Shown here in pieces: positions 1 through 9,279 of a stretch of DNA of 64,000 bases. Within the stretch, counting starts at the first letter, position 1. The number at the start of each line of letters is the position of its first letter. The stretch comes from Micromonospora coerulea (lineage in GTDB: Bacteria; Actinomycetota; Actinomycetes; Mycobacteriales; Micromonosporaceae), in assembly GCF_016598485.1 (NCBI RefSeq), contig NZ_JAEMUW010000012.1:1-64000 (forward strand), given 5' to 3'. The position numbers and the translations under genes were made by a program. The notes below the pieces were generated by a model. It did no database searches and was not told the DNA's origin. It worked only from the letters and a program-made list of their open reading frames with translations.

Positions 1-278
1 CGAAAGGTAACGGTTCGTCGCACAGACCAACTGCCTCTGCCTCAACGCCGGCCTGGTCGTGCAGGGCACCACCATCCACGTCCCGTACGACCGGCAGGTC
101 CCCCGGCCTGCCCGCGCAGTCCGGCGCCGGCGGCGGGTACCTGGCGCCGTCCTCGGTGGCGCAGGCCTGGAACACGTACCAGGGCGCCCTGAAAGGCCTG
201 ATGACCTGGTCGATCAACTGGGACGGGTCGAAGGGCTGGACCTTCGGCGACAACGTCAAGGCCCTCCAGGGCCGTTGA
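1..278 (+). pseudogene. C-terminal remnant of a GH18 chitinase
   Basis: The last ~58 codons read GLPAQSGAGGGYLAPS, then MTWSINWDGSKGW, and end at TGA 276-278. This is the typical C-terminal end of actinomycete family 18 chitinases, secreted enzymes that cleave chitin; the MTWSINWD part is a substrate-site strand of the barrel. Upstream, the chitinase-like text (TNCLCLNAGLVVQGTTI) is in the preceding frame, so the reading frame changes near base 100. That suggests a frameshift, or a base error close to the window edge. The 5' part lies outside the window. Family assignment is fairly firm; broken status is inferred from the frame change. Confidence 0.6.
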
Positions 279-312
279 CCTTGCCGGAGCTTCACCGGCC
301 TCGCGGAGCAGG

Positions 313-356
313 ATGGCGCGACGCCGGTTCCCCGCCGGGGAACCGGCGTCGCCCAT
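313..356. terminator. Perfect 16-bp hairpin terminator after the chitinase
   Basis: Bases 318-333 and 337-352 are exact inverted repeats with a 3-base loop, and the stem extends through atgg/ccat past a one-base bulge. It sits between the chitinase stop (278) and the convergent mannosidase stop (438), so it can end transcription from both sides. There is no U-tract, as is usual for actinomycetes. Confidence 0.8.
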
Positions 357-437
357 GGAGACGCACCCGCACCGCGTGGGCTTCCCCCGCCCGCGGCCGG
401 CGGCCCACCGCCCTGGCCGGGCGGTGGGCGGCGTCCG

Positions 438-3400
438 TCAGGTGCCGTAGACCTCCACCTCGTAGAGGCGGGCCGCCGCATCGGTGGTCTGCGTCGGGGT
501 GAGGATGTTCAGCCGCAGGTACCTCCCGGTGGCCGTGACCGGGTGGTTGCTGACGTCGGCGGTGTTGCCCCGCACCTGCGCGGCGGTCGTCCAGGTGGAG
601 CCGTCGGCGGACACCTGCACGTCGAAGTCCCGGGTGTTCCAGGCACGGTCCTCGCCACCGGCGCCGGCATGGTGGACGGTGACCGCCTGGATGGCGTGGG
701 TACCGCCCAGGTCGACGCGGAGGAACTTGGTGGCACCGAGCGAGCACCACTTGTCGGAGGTGCCGCCGGTGGTGCTGCCGTTGACGGCCTTCTCCGGCCC
801 CTCCGTGCTGGCGCACTGCGAGTCGGCGGTGGCCGACCGGTTCAGCGCCAGGTTGGTCGGGCCGCTGCCGCCGTACACCTCGAACTCGTCGATCCGGGCC
901 GCGGTGTTTTCGTTGTTGGTCGGGGTGCTGACGTTCAGGCGGACGTAGCGGGCCGTCGCCGCGGAGATCGGGTGGTACGTGCGGCTGGACCGGTTGCCGG
1001 ACGCCGTCGCCCGGGACGTCCAGGTGCTGCCGTCTGTGCTGGTCTGGATGGTGAAGCCGCCGGTGTTCCAGCCGGTGTTCTCGGCACCGAGTCCGGCGTG
1101 CTTGACGACGAAGGACCGGAGGGTCTGGTTCGTCCCGAGGTCGACCTGGAGGAACTTGGTGCCGGTGGCGAGGGAACACCATTTGCTGGTGCTGCCGAGC
1201 CGGCCGTCGAACGCCTTCTCCGGGCCTTCGGTCGCGGCGCACGGGGTCGAGCCGGTCGCCGGTTTGCCGGCGGCCAGGTTGGTGCCCAGGTCGGCAGCGG
1301 CGGGCGGCGGGGTGAACCCGTCGGTGAACGACGGCGGCACATCGGCTGGGTTGGTGCCCCACGACGACGGCGAGCCGCCCATCGTGTACGACAGCGTCGC
1401 CCCACCGGCGAGGTCGCCGTACCGCAACCAGGTGCGCTGGGTCGGGGTGCCGTTGACCGACAGGTTCTGGACGTACTGGTTGCCCTGGCCGGCATTGACG
1501 GCGTTGATCTGGAGGTCACCGGTCGGCCGATCGACCAGGATCGACGGGAACAGCGGGCCGTGCAGGGCCAGGGTGTCCGCTCCCGGCGTCGGCGGGTACA
1601 TCCCGAGCGCGGACCAGACGAACCACGCGGAGGTGGCGCCGAGGTCGTCGTTGCCGGGCAGTCCGCCGGCGCCAGTGGTGAACGACTCGTTCATCACCCG
1701 CCGGACCACGGCACTGGTGCCGGCCGGCGCGGCCGCGAAGTGGTAGGCCCAGGGCACGCCGTGCTCCGGCTCGTTGCCGATGTAGAAGTACGGCTGCGAC
1801 TGGCCACCGTTGGTCTGGGTGAAGTGGTGGTCGAGCCGTTGGAGCGCGGTCTGCCGCCCGCCCATCAGGTTGATCAGGCCGGCGAAGTTGTAGGGGACCA
1901 TCCAGGTGTACTGGGAGGCGTTGCCCTCGACGTAGTTCGACTGGCTGGCGGGGTCGAGGGGCCACGGCCAGGTGCCGTCGGCGTTGCGCGGGTGGATGTA
2001 GCCCGACTCGGTGTTGAAGACGTTGCGCCACCATTGGGCGCGCGCCATGTGGGTGTCGTACGTGGCGGTGTCGCCCAGGGCGCGGGCGAACTGGGCGACG
2101 GCGAAGTCGCTGGCCGAGTACTCCAGCGAGTCGGAGGGGTCGCCGTCGATGTACTGGCGCTGGACGTAGCCGCTCTGCCGGCCCCGGATCGGGCTGCCCT
2201 GCATGGTGCCACCGTTGGAGCTCTTCTTCATCAGCGCCAGGGCCGCGGCCGTGTCGAAGCCGCGGGCGCCGAACTGGTAGAGACTGTCCGCGATGATCGG
2301 CCCGGGGTCGCCGGTCATGACGAAGGCTTCGTTGGTGTTGTGGGACCACTTGGGCAGCAGGCCCCCCTGCTGGCCGTCGAGGACCATGGACTTGGCGATG
2401 TCGGTCGCCTCGGCCGGCGCGAGGAACGCGATCAGCGCCGCCCACGAGCGGTAGATGTCCCAGCCGGAGTAATTCTGGTAGACGGTGTGGCCGGCGGCGT
2501 GGATGGCGTTGTCGAAGCCGCGGTACTGCCCGTTGACGTCGTTGGACACGTTGGGGTTGATGAGGACGCGATAGAGCGCGGTGTAGAACTTCTGCAGATC
2601 GGCGGCGGAGCCGCCGGTGACCTGCACCCGGTTGAGGATCGCGTTCCACTCCGTGTCGGCCCGGGAGCGCACCGCGTCGAAGTCGAAGCTGGACTGCTCG
2701 GCGGCGAGGTTGGCCTGCGCGCCGGCCTGGCTGACGAACGAGATGCCGACCTTGACCTGCACGACCGGATTGCTGGACGTGTCGAAGGTCAGGTATCCGC
2801 CGGAGCTCGTGCCGCTGGTGGTGGTGGAGCCGGCGTTGACTGTGCCGCCCAGCCAGGTGCCGACGCCGGTCGGGGCGCGGTCGAATTCCATCCGGTAGAA
2901 GATCTGGTAGGTCTTGGAGTTGCCGCAGAAGCCTCCTCCAGTGACGCTGCCGGTCACGGTGGAGCCGCTGATCGTGATCGAGCCGTTCCGGTTGCCGGTG
3001 GCGCTGCGGCTGGTGTTGATCAGGACCCGGGCGGTGCTGGTCGCCGGGTAGGTCAGGCGCAGCGCGGCGGTGCGCGTGGTGGCCGAGGCCTCCACCCGGG
3101 TGTTGCCGTAGTTGCTGAGCACCGCCTGGTAGAAGCCGGGGCGGGCCTGTTCCTGGCTCTTGGTCTGGGTGGCGCGGTAGGACGTCCACGCAGTGCCGGG
3201 CGACGTGCCGATGGCGCCGGTCATCGGCAGGATGCCGAGGTCCTCGTTGTTCGCGCAGCCGGCACCGTTGAAGTGGGTGAGGCTGAACTCCTCGATCTGG
3301 GCGTCGCTGTACCGGTAACCGGACGGCGAGGCGGTGGGCGTGTCCGGACTGAGCTGCACCATCCCGAAGGGCTGCACCGGGCCGGGAACGGTGCTGCCGC

Positions 3401-3578
3401 CGGCGCCGCCGGGGACGGGGTTGGGGGCGTTGCTGTCGTCGGTGCCGATGAACGGGTTGACGTACTGGGTGAGGCTGAGCGGCGCCGCTTCGGCGGGTGA
3501 GGCGACGGCGAGCAGGGACGTGCTGGTGACGGCGGCGGCCAGCAGGCCGAGCAGACGGGACGGGCCTGGTCGGAACAT
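438..3578 (-). CDS. Secreted GH92 alpha-mannosidase with two F5/8C (discoidin) domains
   Basis: Predicted exported enzyme of 1046 residues that removes alpha-linked mannose from glycans outside the cell. Residues 1-31 form a signal peptide ending near SPAEA. The GH92 core spans about 35-740 and shows family signatures: YVNPFIGTDD near the N-terminus, FGMVQLSPDT, GNEPEHG (region of the catalytic acid) and GNDDLGATSAW (region of the catalytic base). Two F5/8C domains follow (about 766-900 and 904-1045), each with the TEGPEKA motif; these usually bind sugars. The ATG at 3578 is chosen over one ten codons upstream because AAGGAGG lies 7 bases before it. Its LacI regulator gene lies just upstream in the same direction. 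Confidence 0.92.
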   Translation of the reverse strand: MFRPGPSRLLGLLAAAVTSTSLLAVASPAEAAPLSLTQYVNPFIGTDDSNAPNPVPGGAGGSTVPGPVQPFGMVQLSPDTPTASPSGYRYSDAQIEEFSLTHFNGAGCANNEDLGILPMTGAIGTSPGTAWTSYRATQTKSQEQARPGFYQAVLSNYGNTRVEASATTRTAALRLTYPATSTARVLINTSRSATGNRNGSITISGSTVTGSVTGGGFCGNSKTYQIFYRMEFDRAPTGVGTWLGGTVNAGSTTTSGTSSGGYLTFDTSSNPVVQVKVGISFVSQAGAQANLAAEQSSFDFDAVRSRADTEWNAILNRVQVTGGSAADLQKFYTALYRVLINPNVSNDVNGQYRGFDNAIHAAGHTVYQNYSGWDIYRSWAALIAFLAPAEATDIAKSMVLDGQQGGLLPKWSHNTNEAFVMTGDPGPIIADSLYQFGARGFDTAAALALMKKSSNGGTMQGSPIRGRQSGYVQRQYIDGDPSDSLEYSASDFAVAQFARALGDTATYDTHMARAQWWRNVFNTESGYIHPRNADGTWPWPLDPASQSNYVEGNASQYTWMVPYNFAGLINLMGGRQTALQRLDHHFTQTNGGQSQPYFYIGNEPEHGVPWAYHFAAAPAGTSAVVRRVMNESFTTGAGGLPGNDDLGATSAWFVWSALGMYPPTPGADTLALHGPLFPSILVDRPTGDLQINAVNAGQGNQYVQNLSVNGTPTQRTWLRYGDLAGGATLSYTMGGSPSSWGTNPADVPPSFTDGFTPPPAAADLGTNLAAGKPATGSTPCAATEGPEKAFDGRLGSTSKWCSLATGTKFLQVDLGTNQTLRSFVVKHAGLGAENTGWNTGGFTIQTSTDGSTWTSRATASGNRSSRTYHPISAATARYVRLNVSTPTNNENTAARIDEFEVYGGSGPTNLALNRSATADSQCASTEGPEKAVNGSTTGGTSDKWCSLGATKFLRVDLGGTHAIQAVTVHHAGAGGEDRAWNTRDFDVQVSADGSTWTTAAQVRGNTADVSNHPVTATGRYLRLNILTPTQTTDAAARLYEVEVYGT

Positions 3579-3615
3579 GGTCCGGTACCTCCTTGGGTGC
3601 GCGGGCAACCTCCAG

Positions 3616-3629
3616 TGACAACGTTGTCA
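3616..3629. promoter_or_regulatory. LacI-family operator (perfect 14-bp palindrome)
   Basis: TGACAACGTTGTCA is a perfect palindrome with the central CG typical of LacI/GalR-family sites. It lies 37 bases before the mannosidase start, between that gene and the LacI-family gene. The likely model is repression of the mannosidase, relieved by a mannose-type inducer. The inducer is inference. Confidence 0.75.
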
Positions 3630-3694
3630 TCGAACGCTGTCGAATTCCTGTGTAGACCCTTCAAGAGGCAGGTGTCAATGAAGAGCCGAACGGC

Positions 3695-4729
3695 TCAGCC
3701 GACGTCCGGCTGACCGGCAGGAAGGCGTTCACCCGAGCCACGGGCGAGCAGCCGGGTCGGAAGCACCACTTGCCGGGCCGGTCCACGGTCCCCGTCGATC
3801 CGGGCCAGCAGCAGCTGCGCCGCCTGGCGTCCCATCTCCTCCGGGTCGTGCACGATGACACTCACGCCCAGCACCTCGCCGAGGTCCAGGTCGTCGAAGC
3901 CGACCAGGGCCGGTGGTGCCGGGTGACCGCGCAGCGCCCGCAGCGCTCCGCTGGTGATCCGGTTGTTCATGGTGAACAGGGCGGTCGGCGCGGGGATGCG
4001 GCTCAGCAGCTGGTGTACCGCCCGCTCGGCGGCGTCCACGTCGTGCGCGCTCTCCACGAGATACCGGGCCCAGTCCGCCAGCCCGGCGTCCTCCATCACC
4101 TCGGCGAATCCCGCCAACCGGTCCCGGTGGGTGCTCAACCCGGGCAGGTCCCCCACCACCCCGATCCGCCGGTGCCCGGCCGCGATGAGGTGCGCGCCGG
4201 CCTGCCGGGCACCACCGTGGTTGTTTAACAGGACCGCGTCCGCGGCGAGGTTGACCGGAGGCCGGTCCACGAACACGAAGGGGATGCCGTGGCGGTGTTC
4301 GGCCTCGAGATAGCCGTGCTCGATGGCGCTGGAGGCGATCACCAACGCCCGGACCCGCCGCTCCAGCAGAGCGTCGGCGAGTCGGCGTTCCCAGTCCGGG
4401 TCCTCGTCGGTACTCGCGATGACCAGGTGCAGACCGTGCGTGCGCAGTTCGCGTTCGAGGCCACTGGCCAGGCGGGAGTAGAACGGGTTGGCCAGGTCGC
4501 CGATGAGCAGGCCGACCAGCGTCGACGTGTTTGCGCCCCGACGCAGCTCCCGGGCCACCCCGTTCAGTCGGTAGCCGAGCTGGTCGGCGGCGTTCCGCAC
4601 CCGCAGCCGGGTTTCCGCGGCGACTCGCGGCTCATCACTCAGCGCGCGGGAAGCCGTCTTGACCGACACCCCGGACAGTGCGGCCACCTGCCTCAGGCTC
4701 GGCCGGCCAGGGGTCCGAGCAGCGGGCAT
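3695..4729 (-). CDS. LacI/GalR-family transcriptional regulator
   Basis: 344 residues, normal for the family. The N-terminal helix-turn-helix (LRQVAALSGVSVKTASRAL, about residues 12-30) binds DNA. The periplasmic-binding-protein-like domain starts at VGLLIGDLANPFYS and contains the usual LVGFDDLDLG segment. It lies directly upstream of the GH92 mannosidase in the same direction with a palindromic operator between them, so it very likely controls that gene in response to a sugar. Its own upstream region has a short TTATG/CATAA inverted repeat (4738-4756) that may be a weak autoregulatory site. The start is not certain because no strong ribosome binding site is evident. Confidence 0.9.
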   Translation of the reverse strand: MPAARTPGRPSLRQVAALSGVSVKTASRALSDEPRVAAETRLRVRNAADQLGYRLNGVARELRRGANTSTLVGLLIGDLANPFYSRLASGLERELRTHGLHLVIASTDEDPDWERRLADALLERRVRALVIASSAIEHGYLEAEHRHGIPFVFVDRPPVNLAADAVLLNNHGGARQAGAHLIAAGHRRIGVVGDLPGLSTHRDRLAGFAEVMEDAGLADWARYLVESAHDVDAAERAVHQLLSRIPAPTALFTMNNRITSGALRALRGHPAPPALVGFDDLDLGEVLGVSVIVHDPEEMGRQAAQLLLARIDGDRGPARQVVLPTRLLARGSGERLPAGQPDVG

Positions 4730-5325
4730 GCCCGAGATTATGACATCGCGCCATAACGCTGCCCTGATGGCCGAGGCATTCCGCGGCTAGGACGGGAACC
4801 CATGTGTCGGCCAGCTCGCCCGCGACCAGTCTGCGAGGGCCGTCCCTGACTCCTCGCTCATAAGAGGAACATGCCGCTGGCGTGGCACCTCGGCTGCCTG
4901 GAAGCAGCCCAGACTGGACCATCTCACTCACGCCTGCGGCTACTTCCGTCTGAGGCGCTTTCGGCAGGACTCGCATTGTCCGCTGACGTCCGATGGGGTG
5001 GGGGCCGGCGGCGAGATCCGTACGAACATGTCCGACGACGGCCGACACCGTTGATGTCAGCCACGGATGTCAATCCCCTCTGCCGCCCGCCGTGCCGACC
5101 GCGCGATCAGCTCCTCGGACGGAGCGCGCCAGATCCATCCAGCCGGTTCACTGAATAACGACTCGCGTTCGCAGCCGGCTCGATACTCTCGGGTTCGGGA
5201 TCCCCACGGACATTCGGAGCCGCTCGATCGGCGAGATCGCCGGTGCCGCAGACGATCGACGTCCCGGCGTGCAGCCGGCTCTCGCCACGACTGGCGCGGA
5301 GCATCTCATAGTCGATAGGAGTGCC
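4730..5325. other. Intergenic stretch with no recognised gene
   Basis: About 595 bases between the divergent lacI-type gene and the flavoprotein gene. Open frames exist on both strands, but none has a recognisable family motif or a good ribosome binding site. It presumably holds the promoters of both genes. Confidence 0.5.
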
Positions 5326-5919
5326 ATGCCCGGGAAGTTACGATCGCCTGTCCTGCACCTCGTCGTCTGCCGCGCTGAGCCCGCCGTCGAGCTCGGGCCG
5401 TTCATCACGGCCTGCCAGGAGCTGAGCTGGGAGGTCCACCTCATCGCCACCCCGGACGCGGTGGACTCGATCGACCGGGACGAGCTCGCCGACCTCACCC
5501 ACCATCCGGTACGCGAAGACGAGCATTCGGAGACGCTCCATCCCCTGCCGCCGGCCGACGCCTTCGCCGTCGTGCCGGCCAGCTTCGACCTGGTGAACAA
5601 GTGGGCGTACGGCCTCAACGACAACCTCGGCCTGCGGCTGCTCAACGAGGCGATCGCCGTCGGCCTGCCGGTGGTCGCCGTGCCGGCCCCGGATCCGGCG
5701 CTCGCCCGGCACCCCGCCTTTCTGGAGAGCCTGGACCGGCTGCGGCACTGGGGCGTGACGGTGACCCGGCCCGCCGAGCCCTCCGAGGTCGCCGACCCGG
5801 TCCCGTGGCACGCCGCCGTGCAGGTGATCTCCGCCTGGACGCGGTTCGCCCGGGTCCCCGGGCAGCCCACCGGAGAGCGACAGCGCAGCGCCGACGACTT
5901 GGCGCGACAGTCCGGCTAG
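5326..5919 (+). CDS. Flavoprotein-domain (PPC decarboxylase-like) protein
   Basis: 197 residues. The opening VLHLVVCRAEPAVELG, the middle DAFAVVPASFDLVNKWAYGLNDN and the late GLPVVAVPAPDP follow the layout of the flavoprotein family (phosphopantothenoylcysteine decarboxylase / FMN-binding Cys decarboxylases). The family signature asparagine region is present (NKWAYGLNDN). Such proteins bind FMN and decarboxylate a C-terminal cysteine or act in coenzyme A synthesis. Here the gene stands alone with no coenzyme A or lantibiotic genes nearby, so the substrate is unknown. The ATG at 5326 follows AGGAG at a spacing of 4 bases; the open frame continues upstream without a better start. Confidence 0.7.
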   Translation: MPGKLRSPVLHLVVCRAEPAVELGPFITACQELSWEVHLIATPDAVDSIDRDELADLTHHPVREDEHSETLHPLPPADAFAVVPASFDLVNKWAYGLNDNLGLRLLNEAIAVGLPVVAVPAPDPALARHPAFLESLDRLRHWGVTVTRPAEPSEVADPVPWHAAVQVISAWTRFARVPGQPTGERQRSADDLARQSG

Positions 5920-5966
5920 TGTTCCGCGCCGGAAGTTCGCCTCATAAGTTGGTGTAAGGCGATGGG

Positions 5967-6092
5967 ATGCCAAGGACCGGGCGTCCCACCGCGCCGCTGG
6001 TGCTGACCGATGAGGAACGTTCGACGTTGACCCGCTGGGCAAATGGCGGCGGCGGTTCGATACCTGCGATGGCGCAACGCCAACGTTGTTGA
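5967..6092 (+). pseudogene. IS630-family transposase N-terminal remnant
   Basis: The ATG at 5967 opens a 41-codon frame that begins with a GRP motif followed by APLVLTDEERSTLTRWA. This is the characteristic start of many actinobacterial IS630 transposases. The match ends after about 25 residues and the frame stops soon after. No DDE catalytic region follows, and the other end of the element is not visible. The rest of the interval up to 6274 holds no gene I recognise. Confidence 0.55.
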
Positions 6093-6274
6093 CGTTCGCT
6101 GCGGATGCGGGCTCGTTCCCGGCGTTGGGCGGCGAGGACGTCGGGGTGGCGGGCGCTGGGGACGGCCCCGAGGCCGAGGCCGCCTGATTCGTTCCTGTCA
6201 CACCTCGCCGAGCTATTCGGTCTAATAGGTGCAACTCAGCAGATCGACGACCTCGCCGGAAAGGCCGCCCGCGC

Positions 6275-7087
6275 ATGAAGACCATCGTTCTCGTCCACGG
6301 CTTCTGGGTGACCCCGCGCAGCTGGGAACACTGGATCGACCGCTACCAGCGGGCCGGCTACCACGTCATCGCGCCCGCCTATCCAGGGTTCGAGGTGGAG
6401 GTCGAGGCACTCAACGCCGACCCGACGCCGATCGAGGAGGTGACGGCCCCGGCGATCATCTCGCACCTGGAGGCGGTGGTCGGCGCCCTCGACGAGCCAC
6501 CGATCATCATCGGCCACTCCGCGGGCGGTGCGTTCACGCAGGTCCTGCTGGACCACGGATTCGGCGCCGCGGGCGTGGCGATCAACTCCGCGGCGACCGA
6601 GGGCGTGCTCGTCACCCCGCCGTCCCAGATCAAGTCGACGTTCCCGGTGCTGAAGAACCCGATGAACCGGCACAAGGCCGTCGGCCTGACGCCCAAGCAG
6701 TGGAAGTACACGTTCGCCAACACCCTCACCGAGGAAGAGTCCCTCGCGCTCTACCAGCGGTACCACATCCCGGCATCCGGGCGGATCCTCTGGAACAGCG
6801 TGCTGGCGAACTTCCAGCCCGGCCCGCAGGACATCCACGTCGACTACCACAACGACAACCGGGCGCCGCTGCTGTTCGTCTCCGGCAGCGAGGACCACCT
6901 CATGCCGCCGAGCGTGCAGCGGTCCAACGCCAAGCACTACAAGTCGTCAAAGACCATCACCGAGATCAAGGAATACGAGGGCATGGCGCACCTGCTGCCC
7001 GCGCAGAAGGGGTGGGAGGAGGTCGCCGACTACGTCCTGGCCTGGGCCGTGAAGCACGCCGGCTGGCCGGCCGCGGCCGGCGCCTGA
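6275..7087 (+). CDS. Alpha/beta hydrolase
   Basis: 270-residue cytoplasmic serine hydrolase. HGFW at residues 8-11 gives the oxyanion hole, GHSAGG carries nucleophile Ser82, an aspartate lies in GSEDHLMPP, and the catalytic histidine is in GMAHLLP. These make a full catalytic triad. Length and fold order match the esterase/epoxide-hydrolase-like group. There is no signal peptide and no neighbour that reveals the substrate. The start ATG has GGAAAGG upstream. The family is certain but the reaction is unassigned. Confidence 0.88.
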   Translation: MKTIVLVHGFWVTPRSWEHWIDRYQRAGYHVIAPAYPGFEVEVEALNADPTPIEEVTAPAIISHLEAVVGALDEPPIIIGHSAGGAFTQVLLDHGFGAAGVAINSAATEGVLVTPPSQIKSTFPVLKNPMNRHKAVGLTPKQWKYTFANTLTEEESLALYQRYHIPASGRILWNSVLANFQPGPQDIHVDYHNDNRAPLLFVSGSEDHLMPPSVQRSNAKHYKSSKTITEIKEYEGMAHLLPAQKGWEEVADYVLAWAVKHAGWPAAAGA

Positions 7088-7323
7088 AGGACGTCCGGCG
7101 TCACGCACATCGGCGGGCCGACGGTCCTGATAGAGGTACACGGGTGGCACCTGCTCGCTGAGCCGACGTCCTCGCGATCACCCTGTGACTGTGCGCTCCA
7201 TGCCTTGAGCGGTCGCATGGCCACCAACCGCCGCAGCCACAACTCGTCACGCGGATGGCGACGATCGCGGGGCAAGTGGAAATCGAGCCAGCCGTCGGCC
7301 GCCGGCAACCCCAGGTCGAGTCT

Positions 7324-8832
7324 TCAGCGCGTCTCCTCGATCGCCTGCTCGGCAGCGCGGCGTACGTCGTCGAGCAGGATCTCCATGTCGCGGCGGGTGG
7401 TGCGGTAGTTGAGCACGCAGCCGCGCAGCGCGAAGCGGCCGTTGATGGTCGCGTTCGACAGGTACGAGCTGCCGGCCTGCTGCAGCGCCAGCATGATCCG
7501 TTCGTTGAGGCGGTCGAGTTCCTCCTCGTCGGACTGGGACCGCGAGCCGGCACGTGCGCTCATCGGCAGGTAGCGGAAGCAGAAGATGGAGAGTTCGACC
7601 GGGGCGAGCAGCTCGAAGTCAGCGCTGGCGTCGACGAGCTCGGCCAGGTGACGGGCACAGTCGAGGTTGCCCTCGACCGCGTCGCCGACAGCTCGCGAAC
7701 CAGCGTGCGCCAGCGCCATCCAGACCTTGAGCGCACGGAATCGCCGGGACAGGTCCGGGCCGTAATCCCAGAAGGCGAAGGCCTCGGCCGACTCGGTCTG
7801 CATGACCCGGGTGTAGTCGGCGTCCAGGCTGAAGGCGGGCCGCGCCGCCTCGGGGTCGCGGTAGATGAGGCAGCCGCAGTCCGCGGGCAGGTAAAGCCAC
7901 TTGTGCGGGTCGAGGGCGATCGAGTCAGCCTCCGACATGCCGTCGAAGAGCGGACGAGCCGAGGGGGCAAGCCGCGCGAAGCCGCCATAGCACGCGTCAA
8001 CGTGCATCCACAGCCTGTACCTCCGCGCGACCGCCGCAATCTCGGCGAGCGGGTCGACCGCGCCGGTGACGACGGTGCCGGCGTTCGCCACCACACAGAA
8101 CGGTTCCGCCCCGGCGACCCGGTCCTCCTCGATGGCGCGGACGAGGGCGTCGACGTCCATCCGGAAGCAGGCGTCCACCGGGATCTCGCGGACGTTCGCC
8201 CGCCCGATGCCGAGCAGCGCGGCGGCCTTGTGGATCGAGTGGTGGGTCTCGGTGGAGGCGTAGACGCGCAGCGGCGCGGGGTGTGCGGCCGCACCGTGGG
8301 TGGCGACCGCGTCGCCGCAGTGGCGGTGTCGTGCGGCGGCGAGCGCCGTGAAGTTGGCCATCGAGCCGCCGCTCATGAATAGGCCCCCGGCGCCCGGGTC
8401 GCAGCCGAGGGCCTCCTTGATCCAGTCGATGGCCACGTGCTCCAGCTCGGCGGGAGCCGGTGCCGACCGCCACGCGGTGAGGTTCGCGTTCAGCGCCGAC
8501 GCGAGGAAGTCGGCCACCGCGGCGACCGCGGTGCCCGGCGCCGAGACGTACCCGAAGAAGCGGGGATGCCCGTTGTGCCGGCTGCCGGGCACGACCACCT
8601 CACGGAAGACCGTGAGCAGGTCGGTGAAGTCACGGCCCTCGACGGGCAGCGGCTCGGCGAGCAGCTCCTTCAGCGCGGCAGCGGAGGTTCTCGGGCCGAT
8701 CGGCAGGTCCCGGATCGAGTCGTGGTAGGCGGCGATCCACTCGACGGCGCGGCCACCCATGTCCCGGATCTGCTCCGCCGAGGGGTCCAGGGCGGAGTCG
8801 ACGCTGCGCCGATCGGGTGAGATCGAAGTCAT
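7324..8832 (-). CDS. PLP-dependent decarboxylase (aromatic/other L-amino acid decarboxylase family)
   Basis: About 502 residues from the chosen ATG. Group II decarboxylase features: FMSGGSMANFTAL (cofactor phosphate binding), ETHHSIHKAA, HVDACYGGFARL with the aspartate that pairs with the pyridine nitrogen, and DPHKWLY with Lys311 forming the Schiff base. It should remove the carboxyl group from an amino acid such as tryptophan, tyrosine or DOPA, giving an amine and CO2; the exact substrate is not readable. The ATG at 8832 fits family alignments better than the longer open frame to 9003, though its ribosome binding site is poor. It is flanked by debris, so probably monocistronic. Confidence 0.9.
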   Translation of the reverse strand: MTSISPDRRSVDSALDPSAEQIRDMGGRAVEWIAAYHDSIRDLPIGPRTSAAALKELLAEPLPVEGRDFTDLLTVFREVVVPGSRHNGHPRFFGYVSAPGTAVAAVADFLASALNANLTAWRSAPAPAELEHVAIDWIKEALGCDPGAGGLFMSGGSMANFTALAAARHRHCGDAVATHGAAAHPAPLRVYASTETHHSIHKAAALLGIGRANVREIPVDACFRMDVDALVRAIEEDRVAGAEPFCVVANAGTVVTGAVDPLAEIAAVARRYRLWMHVDACYGGFARLAPSARPLFDGMSEADSIALDPHKWLYLPADCGCLIYRDPEAARPAFSLDADYTRVMQTESAEAFAFWDYGPDLSRRFRALKVWMALAHAGSRAVGDAVEGNLDCARHLAELVDASADFELLAPVELSIFCFRYLPMSARAGSRSQSDEEELDRLNERIMLALQQAGSSYLSNATINGRFALRGCVLNYRTTRRDMEILLDDVRRAAEQAIEETR

Positions 8833-9279
8833 GCCCCGGAGGATAGTTTGGATCACGTCCTGGCGTTCGCCCGCGCCGCCGCCCCCGCCCCGCCCCAGGT
8901 CGTCCTCCGAGAGCATCCGCACGATGGATCGCTTGTACGTACGGACCGGCTTTCCGCGGCCATCAGGAGGGCATGGGTGCGAGGTGCAGTGGTCGCACCT
9001 CACCGTCCTGGTCGAATCGCGTCTGGCGGGCCCATTCCCTGTCGGCGTTGAGTCGCTTCACTGCTGCCTTGACCACCTCGAGGCAGAGATGGCCGCTCTC
9101 CGGCCAGGTGCTCGAGACCTTGCTCGTGGTCTGCGGGCTTAGCCCGGCCAAGTCCTCGCCGAGGCTGTCGAGGCATCGTCGGTCTTCGGCCGGCTCTGCG
9201 TGCGCCGGCTCGTCGGCGTCGGCGTGCTGCTCCTGCTCGCGCTCCCGCTGGCCTTCGGTGAACGTTAGTGGACACCGCA
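8833..9279. other. Intergenic region with coding-like debris
   Basis: No gene recognised. The minus strand has an open frame (8963-9298) without known motifs. The plus strand has a short hydrophobic tail (FGRLCVRRLVGVGVLLLL..., ending at TAG near 9270) with no start codon, which looks like the end of a lost membrane protein. Confidence 0.4.

Noticed and set aside
543..3500. 985-residue open frame on the plus strand opposite the GH92 gene
   Set aside because: Mirror of the high-GC codon pattern of the minus-strand gene; composition is Val/Gly/Arg-rich without any domain, and there is no ribosome binding site.
5180..5215. GGGTTCGGGATCCC resembling a tRNA T-arm
   Set aside because: No matching acceptor, D or anticodon arms around it; loop and stem do not fit a tRNA.
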